Below, piece by piece: positions 1-7,697 of a DNA stretch of 64,000 bases (position 1 is its first letter; each line of letters opens with the position of its first letter). A program made the position numbers and the translations under genes. The notes beneath the pieces are model-generated. The model saw only the letters and a program-made list of their open reading frames with translations, did no database searches and was not told the DNA's origin. This stretch comes from Bradyrhizobium sp. Arg816 (lineage in GTDB: Bacteria > Pseudomonadota > Alphaproteobacteria > Rhizobiales > Xanthobacteraceae): positions 1-64,000 of the forward strand of contig NZ_JAPRAQ010000023.1 in assembly GCF_029989365.1 (NCBI RefSeq), written 5' to 3'.

Positions 1-45
1 AACATGCTTGGCGATATCCAGACCGATTATGATAACCTCTGACAC
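1..45 (-). CDS. IS110-family transposase, N-terminal fragment (runs off window)
   Basis: The reverse strand reads GTG then VSEVIIIGLDIAKHV, matching the start of IS110-family DEDD recombinases (an IGLDIAK motif in which the Asp is the first catalytic acid of the RuvC-like domain). An AGGGAGG ribosome site lies at 51-57. Only 15 codons are inside the window. IS110 enzymes act as RNA-guided recombinases and lack classical terminal inverted repeats, so the right boundary of the element cannot be read directly. Confidence 0.8.
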   Translation of the reverse strand, partial: MSEVIIIGLDIAKHV

Positions 46-135
46 GGACGCCTCCCTTAAGTGGTGCTCAACAACTCCACTTTGGCACATCGATGCCGTC
101 GGGCGGGGCGTCCACCCCATCATAAAGGAGCAGAC
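46..135 (-). ncRNA. Candidate IS110 bridge-RNA / non-coding end
   Basis: In the IS110 group the stretch just upstream of the transposase start is the non-coding end that encodes the bridge RNA. Here that stretch carries three successive short hairpins: GGGG/CCCC (105-108, 115-118), GGCA/TGCC (84-87, 94-97) and AGTGG/CCACT (60-64, 77-81). The hairpins are seen; the assignment is inferred from position relative to the transposase. Element end, guide loops and exact RNA ends are not determinable from one copy. Confidence 0.3.
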
Positions 136-222
136 GTCGGCTTTTGGAGCCTAAGCAGAAGTTCGTTGCTCAATCAGAGTATTGCCGGTTTTGACCATGA
201 GCGGCCCATCTTTAAAACGGCA

Positions 223-555
223 TCAAGTCATGCTGCCAGGCATGAAGCACCGGATGCGTGGATGGCCGTCGATGTAATGCTTCCAGACCATTGTACGGCC
301 GAAACGGTTTGGTTGCTTGACAACGGCGCCATCGGGCACGTTGACCCATTCGTTGTCGATGTAGACGCGGTAACGCCCGCTATTGGACTCCCAATCCGCA
401 TCAGAAACGATGTACCCGTCAAGATCGGTGCAGCACTGTCCAAATTCGCTCTGCAAGCTTTCAAACCATAACTTCAGCGGGCCATCGTGCGCGAGTGCTG
501 GCGTCGCTAGCGCCGTCAAGCCAAGCAACAGTGCCGCAGGTATTGCTGGAAACAT
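223..555 (-). CDS. Small secreted protein, unknown function
   Basis: 110-residue protein beginning MFPAIPAALLLG with a clear Sec signal peptide ending near ALA at about residue 22. The mature part has two adjacent cysteines (QCC) and one more Cys near the C-terminus, and is rich in aromatic and Asp residues. The start at 555 is preferred over the longer frame because GGAGG lies 7 bases upstream and the signal peptide begins there. I do not recognise the family; secreted proteins of this style occur in Bradyrhizobium. It is transcribed toward the IS110 fragment. Confidence 0.7.
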   Translation of the reverse strand: MFPAIPAALLLGLTALATPALAHDGPLKLWFESLQSEFGQCCTDLDGYIVSDADWESNSGRYRVYIDNEWVNVPDGAVVKQPNRFGRTMVWKHYIDGHPRIRCFMPGSMT

Positions 556-1053
556 CTCTTTGCCTCCGCGATCTTCGCCGCCCGATCCGCGGGGCTTGAT
601 GCGGACAAGGCTGGCAACCCGGAAAACAAGATGGCGCTTACAGCTGCGTCTCGGTGATGGGCGCAACAGCCACAATCGTTCGAGACCTCGTCATGGGAGA
701 CTTTCGTCCCCCGGCGCTTATGGACGTGAGTCCTTCAACTCGGGCAAAGGTTCAGCAACGACTGCTTGACTAAAGGTCAGCGCAGCTGCGTGTTTGGTCT
801 GAGGAATCCGCTTGGCCCTTCCCGGACCTCATGGAGCGTCCGCTTCTGCGCCGTTCTTGGGGGCTAAGCGGGCATTGTGGATTTATCAGTACACGCTCTA
901 ACCGCGTTCATTTTCTGCGTCACGACATCATTTGCCCATTGGGTCAAACTTTATCCAAATGCGGCGAAGCGGATTCGGCGGAATGAAATCTCTCCGCGCC
1001 ATGCTGGGACATGTCCCTTGCGAGGGCGCATGGGCAGGCTGGAGATTTCGTCG
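556..1053. other. Gap without recognisable gene
   Basis: About 500 bases upstream of the divergent small genes on both sides. Open frames here have no signal, domain or credible ribosome site. It probably contains the two promoters, but I see no well-formed box. Confidence 0.4.
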
Positions 1054-1239
1054 ATGTATTACGTCGCCGCCGCATTGCTGGTGCTGTCCGGACTGTTCTA
1101 CTCCGCGAGCCATCACGAGCTCGGCCAGTTCGGCGCGAACGTGTGCAGCTATGGCAGCACGTTCTGCGACAACCCGGTGGTCGTCTTCACCGGCGGCGCG
1201 CTGGCCGCCGCCTGGGGCATGTTCGTCAGCATCAAGTAG
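1054..1239 (+). CDS. Small membrane protein, unknown function
   Basis: 61-residue protein starting MYYVAAALL. Two hydrophobic segments (about residues 2-18 and 42-58) flank a short loop with two Cys residues (NVCSYGSTFC). GGAG at 1041-1044 decides the start; the longer frame upstream looks non-coding. No domain recognised. The two-helix hairpin with a possible periplasmic disulfide resembles small conserved rhizobial membrane proteins. Confidence 0.65.
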   Translation: MYYVAAALLVLSGLFYSASHHELGQFGANVCSYGSTFCDNPVVVFTGGALAAAWGMFVSIK

Positions 1240-1273
1240 CAGCGCGCGTTTCGCCGCGAATGCGTTGAACGCG

Positions 1274-1447
1274 CTATTTCCCCAATTCCTTGCGGACGGC
1301 CGCGGCCGAATTGCCGACCTTGTCGACGGCCTTTTGCAGCTCCTCCTTCGATACGCCGAGCGCGTGCGTCCAGTACTTGACCTCGAAGGCCTCGTGCATG
1401 TTGATCTTGCTGCGGTCCGGTTGCGCGCGCTTCGTCAGAGTGTCCAT
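1274..1447 (-). CDS. DUF3606 family small protein
   Basis: 57-residue protein MDTLTKRAQPDRSKIN... that keeps the DUF3606 pattern: a basic/RSKINMHE N-terminal part, E(V)KYWTHALGVS, then EELQKAVDKVGNSAAAVRKEL. DUF3606 proteins are short helical proteins of unknown function common in rhizobia. GGGAGGAAACGC precedes the ATG, so this internal start is preferred to the longer frame. Confidence 0.8.
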   Translation of the reverse strand: MDTLTKRAQPDRSKINMHEAFEVKYWTHALGVSKEELQKAVDKVGNSAAAVRKELGK

Positions 1448-1544
1448 TGCGTTTCCTCCCTCACGGAAGAAAAAAACGCCAACATGGACCGGCCGTTCCA
1501 AACGGCAGAGCGAGACTCACAGGGCGGGGCTCACACGTCGAGGC

Positions 1545-1634
1545 TCAAACGTTCAGCCACAGCATGGAAGCCAGCACCGCTGAAAATACAAACAGCCCGA
1601 CAATTGCAATTCTAAAAACCAGGTCGGCGGCCAC
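1545..1634 (-). CDS. Possible 29-residue single-span membrane peptide
   Basis: A GTG at 1634 preceded by AAGGGGG five bases upstream opens a 29-residue frame with basic/polar ends and one strongly hydrophobic segment (FRIAIVGLFVFSAVLASML) before TGA. The ribosome site and clean transmembrane profile suggest a real micro-ORF, but at this length chance is possible. No family recognised. Confidence 0.35.
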   Translation of the reverse strand: MAADLVFRIAIVGLFVFSAVLASMLWLNV

Positions 1635-2174
1635 GCGAGCCCCCTTTTCGTTGCAAATTCTTTGCCCGCACCGCACGCGGTCACCGCCTTGGGCAAGGCA
1701 GGACCGTATCGTGACTTTGCTGCCGGGGCGGGTTGGGAACAGCCGGTCGACCGGCAGCGCAACGTGCTAACCCACCTTTGGTTCCTAATTTTCGCACAGC
1801 GCGAATCAGCCGATGTTAACCCTGCCGGTCGGCGGGTGCCATCGTCATGAGAACCAGACCGTGCTGCGCGACGGCGGACAGCCGAGCGCGTGCTGCCTGA
1901 TCGCCGACAGATGCTGTGTCCAGGCATCGGCCGACCATCGGCAACATGTTCTGGCGTGCGATACGATGGTGACCGTTTCGCAAGCAAATGAAAAGCCCGC
2001 AACCGGGACGGTTCGGGCTCGATCTCTGCGATGGTACGACTCTACAGGTGTTTTGCCCGACGTGTCAAAGCAATCACGGAGCATTGCGTCAACAGGCGGC
2101 GGCGCTGGCCGACGCAGGAACTTTGCGGCCATGATCGCGCTTAAAGCACACTTCGCAATTCCGGAAGGTCAGCC
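1635..2174. other. Gap with a dispersed-repeat fragment
   Basis: About 540 bases without a credible gene. Positions 2046-2069 read AGGTGTTTTGCCCGACGTGTCAAA; its core GGTGTTTTGCCC recurs at 47738-47749 in another intergenic repeat. The rest shows GC-rich inverted patches but nothing I can assign. Confidence 0.45.
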
Positions 2175-3491
2175 CTGTCAAACCGATCGAAACAGCACGC
2201 CGCCAAGCACGACAGCGCCGAAGGTTCGGCGAAGTCCGGGCCGGGGCTGCTGAAACGGCTGGGGCCCGGCCTCATCACCGGCGCAGCCGACGACGATCCG
2301 TCGGGCATCGCCACCTATTCGCAGGCGGGTGCGCAATTCGGCTACGGGCTGCTCTGGACGGTGTTTCTGACCCTGCCGTTCATGATCGCGATTCAGCTCG
2401 TCAGCGCGCGGATCGGCCGGGTCACCGGCAAGGGGCTGGCCGCCAACGTCCTGCAGCTCGCGCCGCGCTGGATCGTGCTGGGGCTCGTCTCGCTGCTCGT
2501 CATCGCCAACACCTTCAACATCGCCGCCGACATCGCCGCGATGGCGGAGGCCCTCTCGCTGGTCATCGGCGGGCTCAATCACGAGCACGCCCTGATCTTC
2601 GCGGCGGGCTCGACCCTGCTCCAGGTGTTCGTGCCCTATCGCCGCTATTCGCCGGTGCTCAAATTCCTGACGCTGACGCTGTTCGCCTATGTCGCCACCG
2701 CCTTCACCGTGAAGATCCCGTGGAGCACCGCATTGCTCGCCGCGGTATGGCCGAAGGTGACTATCAGCGCCGAGTATTTCCTGATGGTTGTCGCCGTGCT
2801 CGGCACCACCATCAGCCCCTATCTCTTCTTCTGGCAGGCCTCCCAAGAGGTCGAGGAGATGAACCAGGGCAAGCGCGACAAGCCGCTGCGCGACCTTCCG
2901 AGCGGGGGCGATCCCGAGATCGCGCGCATCAGGGCCGACACCGTTGTCGGCATGCTGCTCTCCAACAGCATCGCCTTCTTCATCATCCTGACCACGGCGT
3001 CCGTGCTGAACGGCAATGGCGTCACCAAGATCAACTCGGCGACGGAAGCGGCCGAAGCGCTGCGTCCGCTCGCCGGCGATTTCACCTTCGCGCTGTTCGC
3101 GCTCGGCATCATCGGCACCGGCCTCCTGGCGATCCCGGTGCTGGCGGGCTCGGCGGCTTACGCCGTTGCGGAGACTTTCGGCTGGCGCGCCACGCTGGAG
3201 GCGAAGCCGGAAAAGGCGGTCGGCTTCTACACCATCATCGCGGCCGCAACCATCATCGGCTTCGGCCTCGGCTTCACCGGCATCGACTCGATACACATGC
3301 TGGTATGGAGCGCGGTGCTCAACGGCATCGTTGCCGTGCCGGTCATGGCCATGATGATGCTGATCGTCTCGAGCCGCGCGATCATGGGCCGCTTCAAAGC
3401 CCGCTCATGGCTGGTCGCGCTGGGCTGGCTCGGCACCGCGATCATGGCGCTCGCCGTCCTCGCTCTGCTCGGCTCGTCCGCGATCGGCTGA
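2175..3491 (+). CDS. Nramp-family divalent metal transporter (variant metal site), likely CTG start
   Basis: 438-residue polytopic protein with about 11 hydrophobic segments. The first helix carries DDDPSG where classical Nramp proteins have DPGN, and the sixth-helix region reads TTISPYLFFWQ where classical members have a MPH motif, so the metal-coordinating Met is absent. This resembles divergent Nramp-related branches with altered ion choice. Coding sense clearly continues upstream of the first GTG (2361) back to a stop at 2142, yet no ATG, GTG or TTG exists in that stretch; CTG at 2175 follows GGAAGG by 6 bases and is the best start. Substrate unknown. Confidence 0.8.
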   Translation: MSNRSKQHAAKHDSAEGSAKSGPGLLKRLGPGLITGAADDDPSGIATYSQAGAQFGYGLLWTVFLTLPFMIAIQLVSARIGRVTGKGLAANVLQLAPRWIVLGLVSLLVIANTFNIAADIAAMAEALSLVIGGLNHEHALIFAAGSTLLQVFVPYRRYSPVLKFLTLTLFAYVATAFTVKIPWSTALLAAVWPKVTISAEYFLMVVAVLGTTISPYLFFWQASQEVEEMNQGKRDKPLRDLPSGGDPEIARIRADTVVGMLLSNSIAFFIILTTASVLNGNGVTKINSATEAAEALRPLAGDFTFALFALGIIGTGLLAIPVLAGSAAYAVAETFGWRATLEAKPEKAVGFYTIIAAATIIGFGLGFTGIDSIHMLVWSAVLNGIVAVPVMAMMMLIVSSRAIMGRFKARSWLVALGWLGTAIMALAVLALLGSSAIG

Positions 3492-3510
3492 CCCGACCGG
3501 CGACAGCTGC

Positions 3511-3570
3511 GCCGAGATCTGCGACGCCGAGATCTGCGACGCCAAGATCTACGACGCCAAGATCTGCGAC
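3511..3570 (+). repeat. Four tandem 15-bp repeats
   Basis: GCCGAGATCTGCGAC occurs twice (3511-3525, 3526-3540), followed by two one- or two-base variants (3541-3555, 3556-3570). They lie 19 bases after the Nramp stop and before the convergent small gene. The unit contains a BglII-like AGATCT core. Confidence 0.9.
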
Positions 3571-3622
3571 ACGATGACGATGATGAAGGCCGCGCGCACG
3601 GCCGGCACGCTGATGAACCGTA

Positions 3623-3907
3623 TTACGGCGTCACGGGATTGACGGTCGGAGATGTCTTCGGCCCCGGCCGCTCCGGCTCGACCGGCGACTTCGGTGCGGT
3701 GGGAAGCACCTTGGCGCCGGCGGCATGTGCGGCCTCGCCCGTCGTTGCATACATCGCGACATGAGCCGGCTGCGTCTTGGCGCGGTTCCACGGCCCGTGA
3801 TCGACGATCAGCATCGCAGCAATCGTCAAGCCGGCCACCATCAGCGCAATCACGCCGGGATGGCGAAGCGCCGAGGACATGGAGTTTGCGAAACGATCTG
3901 TTGTCAT
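3623..3907 (-). CDS. Small single-span membrane protein with proline-rich tail
   Basis: 94 residues: short N-terminal cytoplasmic part, one membrane segment (about residues 18-36, GVIALMVAGLTIAAMLIV), then an Ala/Pro-rich extracytoplasmic tail. No enzyme motif. It is convergent with the Nramp gene. Hypothetical; coding status supported by the conserved-looking membrane segment and its isolation from stronger overlapping frames. Confidence 0.55.
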   Translation of the reverse strand: MTTDRFANSMSSALRHPGVIALMVAGLTIAAMLIVDHGPWNRAKTQPAHVAMYATTGEAAHAAGAKVLPTAPKSPVEPERPGPKTSPTVNPVTP

Positions 3908-4020
3908 CGAAAGACCCGTGCTGTTTCCTCTCGCGGGTTAACTCAAACGTATCCCGCGAGTTCCGGCCTTCGCTTAAGCAAGTTCCGAGCCACTACGCGG
4001 AACAGATCGTCCCGATACGA

Positions 4021-4563
4021 TCACTTTTTCACGTCCGGGCGCGCGTCGCCGACGAAGCTGTCGCGGTTCGGCATTTTGACAGCCGAAAGCGATTTGGCAT
4101 CGAGTGTCGCATCCGCTCCCACCAGCCCGTTCAGGTTCAGGATGTAGGCGGACACCGCATAGACTTCCTCGTCGCTCAGCGACTGCGGCGCGTTCTGCGG
4201 CATGGCGCGGCGGATATAATCGAACAGCGTCGGCGCATAAGGCCAATAGCTGCCGACGGTGCGGATCGGCTTGGCCGTTGCGATCGTGCCCTGCCCACCG
4301 GCGAGCCGGTCACCCAGGCCCCCCTCGCCTTTATCGCCATGGCAGGACGCACATTGCTGGGCGAACACCTCGCGGCCATGGCTGACCGAACCGCCCCCCT
4401 TCGGCAGATTCTGGCCGTCACGTCCGACATCGATATTCCAGCCCGCGATCTCTGCAGCCGTCGCAGGGCGACCGATGCCATAAGGGCTTTGCGCCTGCGC
4501 TTCGCTCGCGAAGGCACCCAGCGCGATTGCGACGGCAACGCCGCAGGTCTCACGCCAGCGCAT
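4021..4563 (-). CDS. c-type cytochrome, SoxD-like subunit of sulfite/sulfane dehydrogenase
   Basis: 180 residues with a Sec signal peptide (about 1-24), a single CASCH haem-binding motif near residue 72-76 and a downstream RAMPQN segment supplying a likely Met ligand. It starts inside the end of the SoxC-like gene (14-base overlap), so the two are translationally coupled; the cytochrome would take electrons from the molybdenum subunit in the periplasm. Many SoxD proteins are longer and dihaem; this one is a monohaem form. The rest of a sox cluster (soxXYZAB) is not nearby. Confidence 0.85.
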   Translation of the reverse strand: MRWRETCGVAVAIALGAFASEAQAQSPYGIGRPATAAEIAGWNIDVGRDGQNLPKGGGSVSHGREVFAQQCASCHGDKGEGGLGDRLAGGQGTIATAKPIRTVGSYWPYAPTLFDYIRRAMPQNAPQSLSDEEVYAVSAYILNLNGLVGADATLDAKSLSAVKMPNRDSFVGDARPDVKK

Positions 4564-5821
4564 TGGTCACCTCGCCGTCGGCTGCGATGCGCCAGGGCCA
4601 GATCGCGTTGTTGTGGTAGAAATAGTTCTCGCCGCGCACCGCGAGCAGCTCGGCCAGCGTCGGCTGCACATAGCCGGTCTCGTCGACGGCACGGCTCTGG
4701 ATCACGGCTGGCTTGCCGTCCCATTGCCAAGGCAAGCGGAAGCGCGTGAGGGCGCGCGTCAACACCGGCTCCTGTAATCGCGCGTCCTGCCAGCTCTTGC
4801 CGTCATCGACCGAAACCTCGACGCGCTTGATCTTGCCATGTCCGCTCCAGGCGATGCCGGTGATCTCGTGGAAGCCGGGCGCGCTCAGGCGATGACCGCC
4901 CGAGGGGCGCGTAATGATCGACTTCGCTTCCATGTAGAAGGAAAACTCGCGCGCCGTGCCGTCGGGCAAGAGATCGGTGTATTTCGAGGTCTCTTCGCGC
5001 GAATAAGTGGGCTCCGCGGTCACGTGCAGGCGGCGCAGCCACTTCACGCTCATATTGCCTTCGAAGCCCGGCAAGAACAGCCGCAAGGGATAGCCCTGCT
5101 GCGGACGCAACCGCTCGCCGTTCTGGCTGTAGACCAGAAGGGCGTCCTCGAGGCATTTCTCGATCGGAATGCTGCGCGTCAGCGCGGCGGCGTCAGCGCC
5201 TTCGGCGACGACCCATTTGGCGTCCGGTTTCAATCCGGCCTCCTGGAGCACCAGCTTCAGGCTCACGCCGGTCCATTCCGCGCAACTCACCAGACCCACG
5301 AGGTCCGATGCCGTCTTGCCATAGGGCTTGGTGTAACCGGGATTGCCGGAGCATTCGAGGAAGTAGATGCGCGACTCCGACGGGAAGCGCCTGAGATCGT
5401 CCATCGTGAAGATCAGGGACCGTTCGACGAGGCCGTGCAGCATCAACCGATGCTGCGCCGGATCGATGGTCGGAACACCGCCATGATGCCGCTCGTAGAA
5501 CAGTCCATTCGGCGTGATGATGCCGTCGAGCTCCTGCAATGGCGTGCGGCTGGAGGCGGATATGTACTGCTTGAGAGTCTTCGAGATGTTCTTGACGACG
5601 CCCTTCTCGAACGGTGACGGCGCGCCATAGGGCTGGGCTCCCATCGGCTCGCCCGGCGCCTTCATCCATTCGGGAATGTTGGGCGGAAGGTTGTCCGTCT
5701 CCGCCGCGGCCGGCGCACCGGCGCCCAGAACGGCGCCGCCCGCCACCGCGGTGCCGCCTTGCAGGAAGCGACGGCGTGTTGTTCTCGCGGATTTTCCGGC
5801 GACGTCGATCGTGCTGCTCAT
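4550..5821 (-). CDS. soxC: SoxC-like molybdopterin sulfite/sulfane dehydrogenase
   Basis: 423 residues. A twin-arginine signal (RRRFLQGG, about residues 16-23) indicates folded export with cofactor. The sulfite-oxidase fold follows, with the cofactor Cys in FLECSGNPG and a C-terminal dimerisation domain (about 290-400). With the following cytochrome it would oxidise sulfite or protein-bound sulfane sulfur. A near-FNR palindrome lies 97 bases upstream. Alternative: a stand-alone sulfite dehydrogenase of the SorA kind; length and the soxC-like C-terminus favour SoxC. Confidence 0.88.
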   Translation of the reverse strand: MSSTIDVAGKSARTTRRRFLQGGTAVAGGAVLGAGAPAAAETDNLPPNIPEWMKAPGEPMGAQPYGAPSPFEKGVVKNISKTLKQYISASSRTPLQELDGIITPNGLFYERHHGGVPTIDPAQHRLMLHGLVERSLIFTMDDLRRFPSESRIYFLECSGNPGYTKPYGKTASDLVGLVSCAEWTGVSLKLVLQEAGLKPDAKWVVAEGADAAALTRSIPIEKCLEDALLVYSQNGERLRPQQGYPLRLFLPGFEGNMSVKWLRRLHVTAEPTYSREETSKYTDLLPDGTAREFSFYMEAKSIITRPSGGHRLSAPGFHEITGIAWSGHGKIKRVEVSVDDGKSWQDARLQEPVLTRALTRFRLPWQWDGKPAVIQSRAVDETGYVQPTLAELLAVRGENYFYHNNAIWPWRIAADGEVTNALA

Positions 5822-5917
5822 TGCGGATCCTCGGCTGAAGTGCGACCCGCATCAAACCCTCCGCGAAGGGCGTTTGCAATCCGCACCTATTTCAAAAGCA
5901 GGCGATTTCGACCAGGA

Positions 5918-5931
5918 CTGATCTAGATCAG
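5918..5931. promoter_or_regulatory. FNR/FixK-like palindrome upstream of soxC
   Basis: CTGATCTAGATCAG is a perfect 14-base palindrome holding TGAT-N4-ATCA, the core of FNR/FixK boxes, with C/G instead of T/A at the outer positions. It lies between the divergent starts near soxC (start 5821) and the end of the arginase gene, so soxC is the probable target. Confidence 0.4.
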
Positions 5932-5981
5932 CCAGCCGCAACAGCCATTCCGTTCTTCGCAATGCAAAACAGCTCTCGGCG

Positions 5982-6959
5982 TCACTCGCCCGGTGCGATC
6001 GCGTTACTCGGCGTCGGCCGGTCGGTGATCTGTTGTCCGAACAGGCTGCCGATCAGCTCGACCGCAGTCCGCGCGGTGCGACCGCGCTCGTCCAGGAACG
6101 GATTGAGCTCGACGATGTCGACTGATCCGACCACGCCTGAGTCATGAAGCAGCTCCATGATCAGATGCGCTTCGCGATAGGTCGCTCCGCCCGGCACCGT
6201 GGTGCCGACTCCCGGCGCCACACACGGATCGAGGAAATCGACATCGAAGCTGACATGGAGCACGCCATCGCTCGCCTTGACGCGCTCGATGACGCGCCGG
6301 ATCAGCACGGCGACGCCGAACTCGTCGATCTGGCGCATGTCGACAACCCTGATCCGGCGTGTGCGCATCAATTCCCTTTCGAGCTTGTCGATCGAACGCG
6401 CGCCGAACAGGTCCAGCCTGTCGGGATCAATCGAGGCGCGCGGATCATCGCCGAGCAATCCATCGAGGCCGGGCTCGCCGCACAAGAACGCCGCCGACAT
6501 GCCGTGCATGTTGGCGGTGATAGTCGTCTCGGGCGTATTGTAATCGGCATGGGCGTCGAGCCAGAGCACGAACAGCTCACGTCCGCGCTCCTGCCAGTGG
6601 CGCGCCATGGCATTCACCGAGCCCATCGACAATGTGTGATCGCCGCCGAGGAAGATCGGCAACGCCCCGGTCTGCGCGATCTCATGGCCTCTGCGGCTCA
6701 GCATCCGCGTCCAGCGCTGGATTTCGCGATAGTGATTGGCTTTTTCGGGCGGCCTGTCAGCGAGGTCGCTGACCTCCGCCACGGAGAGATCGCCGTAATC
6801 GACAACTTCGAAATCAAGGCCTTCGAGCAATGCCGCAAGCCCGGCGGTGCGCAGCGCCGCAGGGCCCATCAAGGTGCCACGCTGCGAAGCTCCCATGTCG
6901 ATGGGCGCGCCGAGCAAGGCGATGCGCCGGGCTCGATCCGGCATGGTCCGATCGGTCAC
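5982..6959 (-). CDS. rocF: Arginase
   Basis: 325 residues with the complete ureohydrolase metal site: GGDHTLS, DAHADYN, and DVDFLDP motifs, plus SVDIVELNPFLD. Hydrolyses arginine to ornithine and urea with a dinuclear Mn centre in the cytoplasm. GTG at 6959 is chosen because GGGAG lies 6 bases upstream, whereas the ATG at 6944 has no good ribosome site. Agmatinase is the alternative, but the RGTLMGP N-terminal part and the VPGGATYRE segment fit arginase. Confidence 0.9.
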   Translation of the reverse strand: MTDRTMPDRARRIALLGAPIDMGASQRGTLMGPAALRTAGLAALLEGLDFEVVDYGDLSVAEVSDLADRPPEKANHYREIQRWTRMLSRRGHEIAQTGALPIFLGGDHTLSMGSVNAMARHWQERGRELFVLWLDAHADYNTPETTITANMHGMSAAFLCGEPGLDGLLGDDPRASIDPDRLDLFGARSIDKLERELMRTRRIRVVDMRQIDEFGVAVLIRRVIERVKASDGVLHVSFDVDFLDPCVAPGVGTTVPGGATYREAHLIMELLHDSGVVGSVDIVELNPFLDERGRTARTAVELIGSLFGQQITDRPTPSNAIAPGE

Positions 6960-7131
6960 GGCAGTCTCCCGACATCCACAAGGTCGTGGCAGCCTAACAG
7001 AGATTCGCACCCGTCGTTTCACGGGTATTTCTCGGTGAAAAGACGCCGCGAGAGAAGCCGTCCCGGAACAAAATCCCGCGCACCGCATTTCCCTTGCAAG
7101 GCCGGCACCCGCCGTACATTACGGCGCCTGT

Positions 7132-7196
7132 CGCGGATAGCCAAAGGTCTTCGGACCCGCTGTTCAAAACGAGCGCTCGCGCGGATAGCCAAAGGT
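7132..7196. repeat. 17-bp direct repeat pair
   Basis: CGCGGATAGCCAAAGGT occurs at 7132-7148 and exactly again at 7180-7196, 48 bases apart, just before the next small gene. Origin unknown; could be a small duplication or a pair of binding sites. Confidence 0.8.
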
Positions 7197-7236
7197 GCCG
7201 GCCTCATTCACTTCGTCAGAAGCGGAGTTTACGAAT

Positions 7237-7497
7237 TTGAGCACCGAAATTCCGCAGCCCCCGTCCCAGCCCGGCATGGCCGAGCGCGCCATCGACGCGG
7301 CGGCCGACGTCTCCCATTCGATCGGTGAGGTCGCGGGAGGCTTGCGCGCCGCTGTCGACCGCTTGACGCATGTCATCGACGAAGCTCGAAAGCCGGGTAA
7401 ACCGCTCTCGACGGTCGCCGCAATCACACGTGAAGCGCCGCTCGCGAGCCTGTTCGTCGCCTTCCTGTTCGGGGTTGCCATCGCCCGCCGGCGTTAG
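7237..7497 (+). CDS. Small helical protein with C-terminal membrane anchor
   Basis: 86 residues if the TTG at 7237 (GGAG 9 bases upstream) is used; a GTG at 7195 gives 100 residues. Central amphipathic helices (SHSIGEVAGGLRAAVDRL) and a C-terminal hydrophobic stretch followed by ARRR resemble the ElaB/YqjD/DUF883 kind of tail-anchored inner-membrane proteins. Function unknown. Confidence 0.6.
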   Translation: MSTEIPQPPSQPGMAERAIDAAADVSHSIGEVAGGLRAAVDRLTHVIDEARKPGKPLSTVAAITREAPLASLFVAFLFGVAIARRR

Positions 7498-7524
7498 CCA
7501 TGAAGCCCGCGTGACGTAACTCAG

Positions 7525-7695
7525 CTAGGCCGCCGTGGCGGATCGGGGCTGCGGCAGGAATCGCCTCTCGAACGCCTCGGCAGGCATCGGCCGGCCGAAA
7601 AAATATCCCTGCCCTTCCTCGCATCCCATGCTGACCAGGAAGTCGGCCGTGGCACCGTTCTCGATGCCTTCCGCCACGACAGTGAGCCCTGAGAC
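7525..7695 (-). pseudogene. EAL-domain (c-di-GMP phosphodiesterase) C-terminal remnant
   Basis: The reverse strand encodes the end of an EAL domain: GLTVVAEGIENG, then DFLVSMGCEEGQGYFFGRPM and a short tail to a TAG at 7525. These match the last strands of EAL proteins, but upstream similarity stops abruptly at about 7695, where a different, oppositely oriented gene remnant begins. No start or active site is present, so the fragment is dead. Confidence 0.8.
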
Positions 7696-7697
7696 CG

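Noticed and set aside
2178..3296. Long reverse-strand frame (372 codons) opposite the Nramp gene
   Set aside because: Arg/Asp/Gly-rich sequence typical of antisense frames in GC-rich DNA; the forward frame has clear membrane helices and family motifs.
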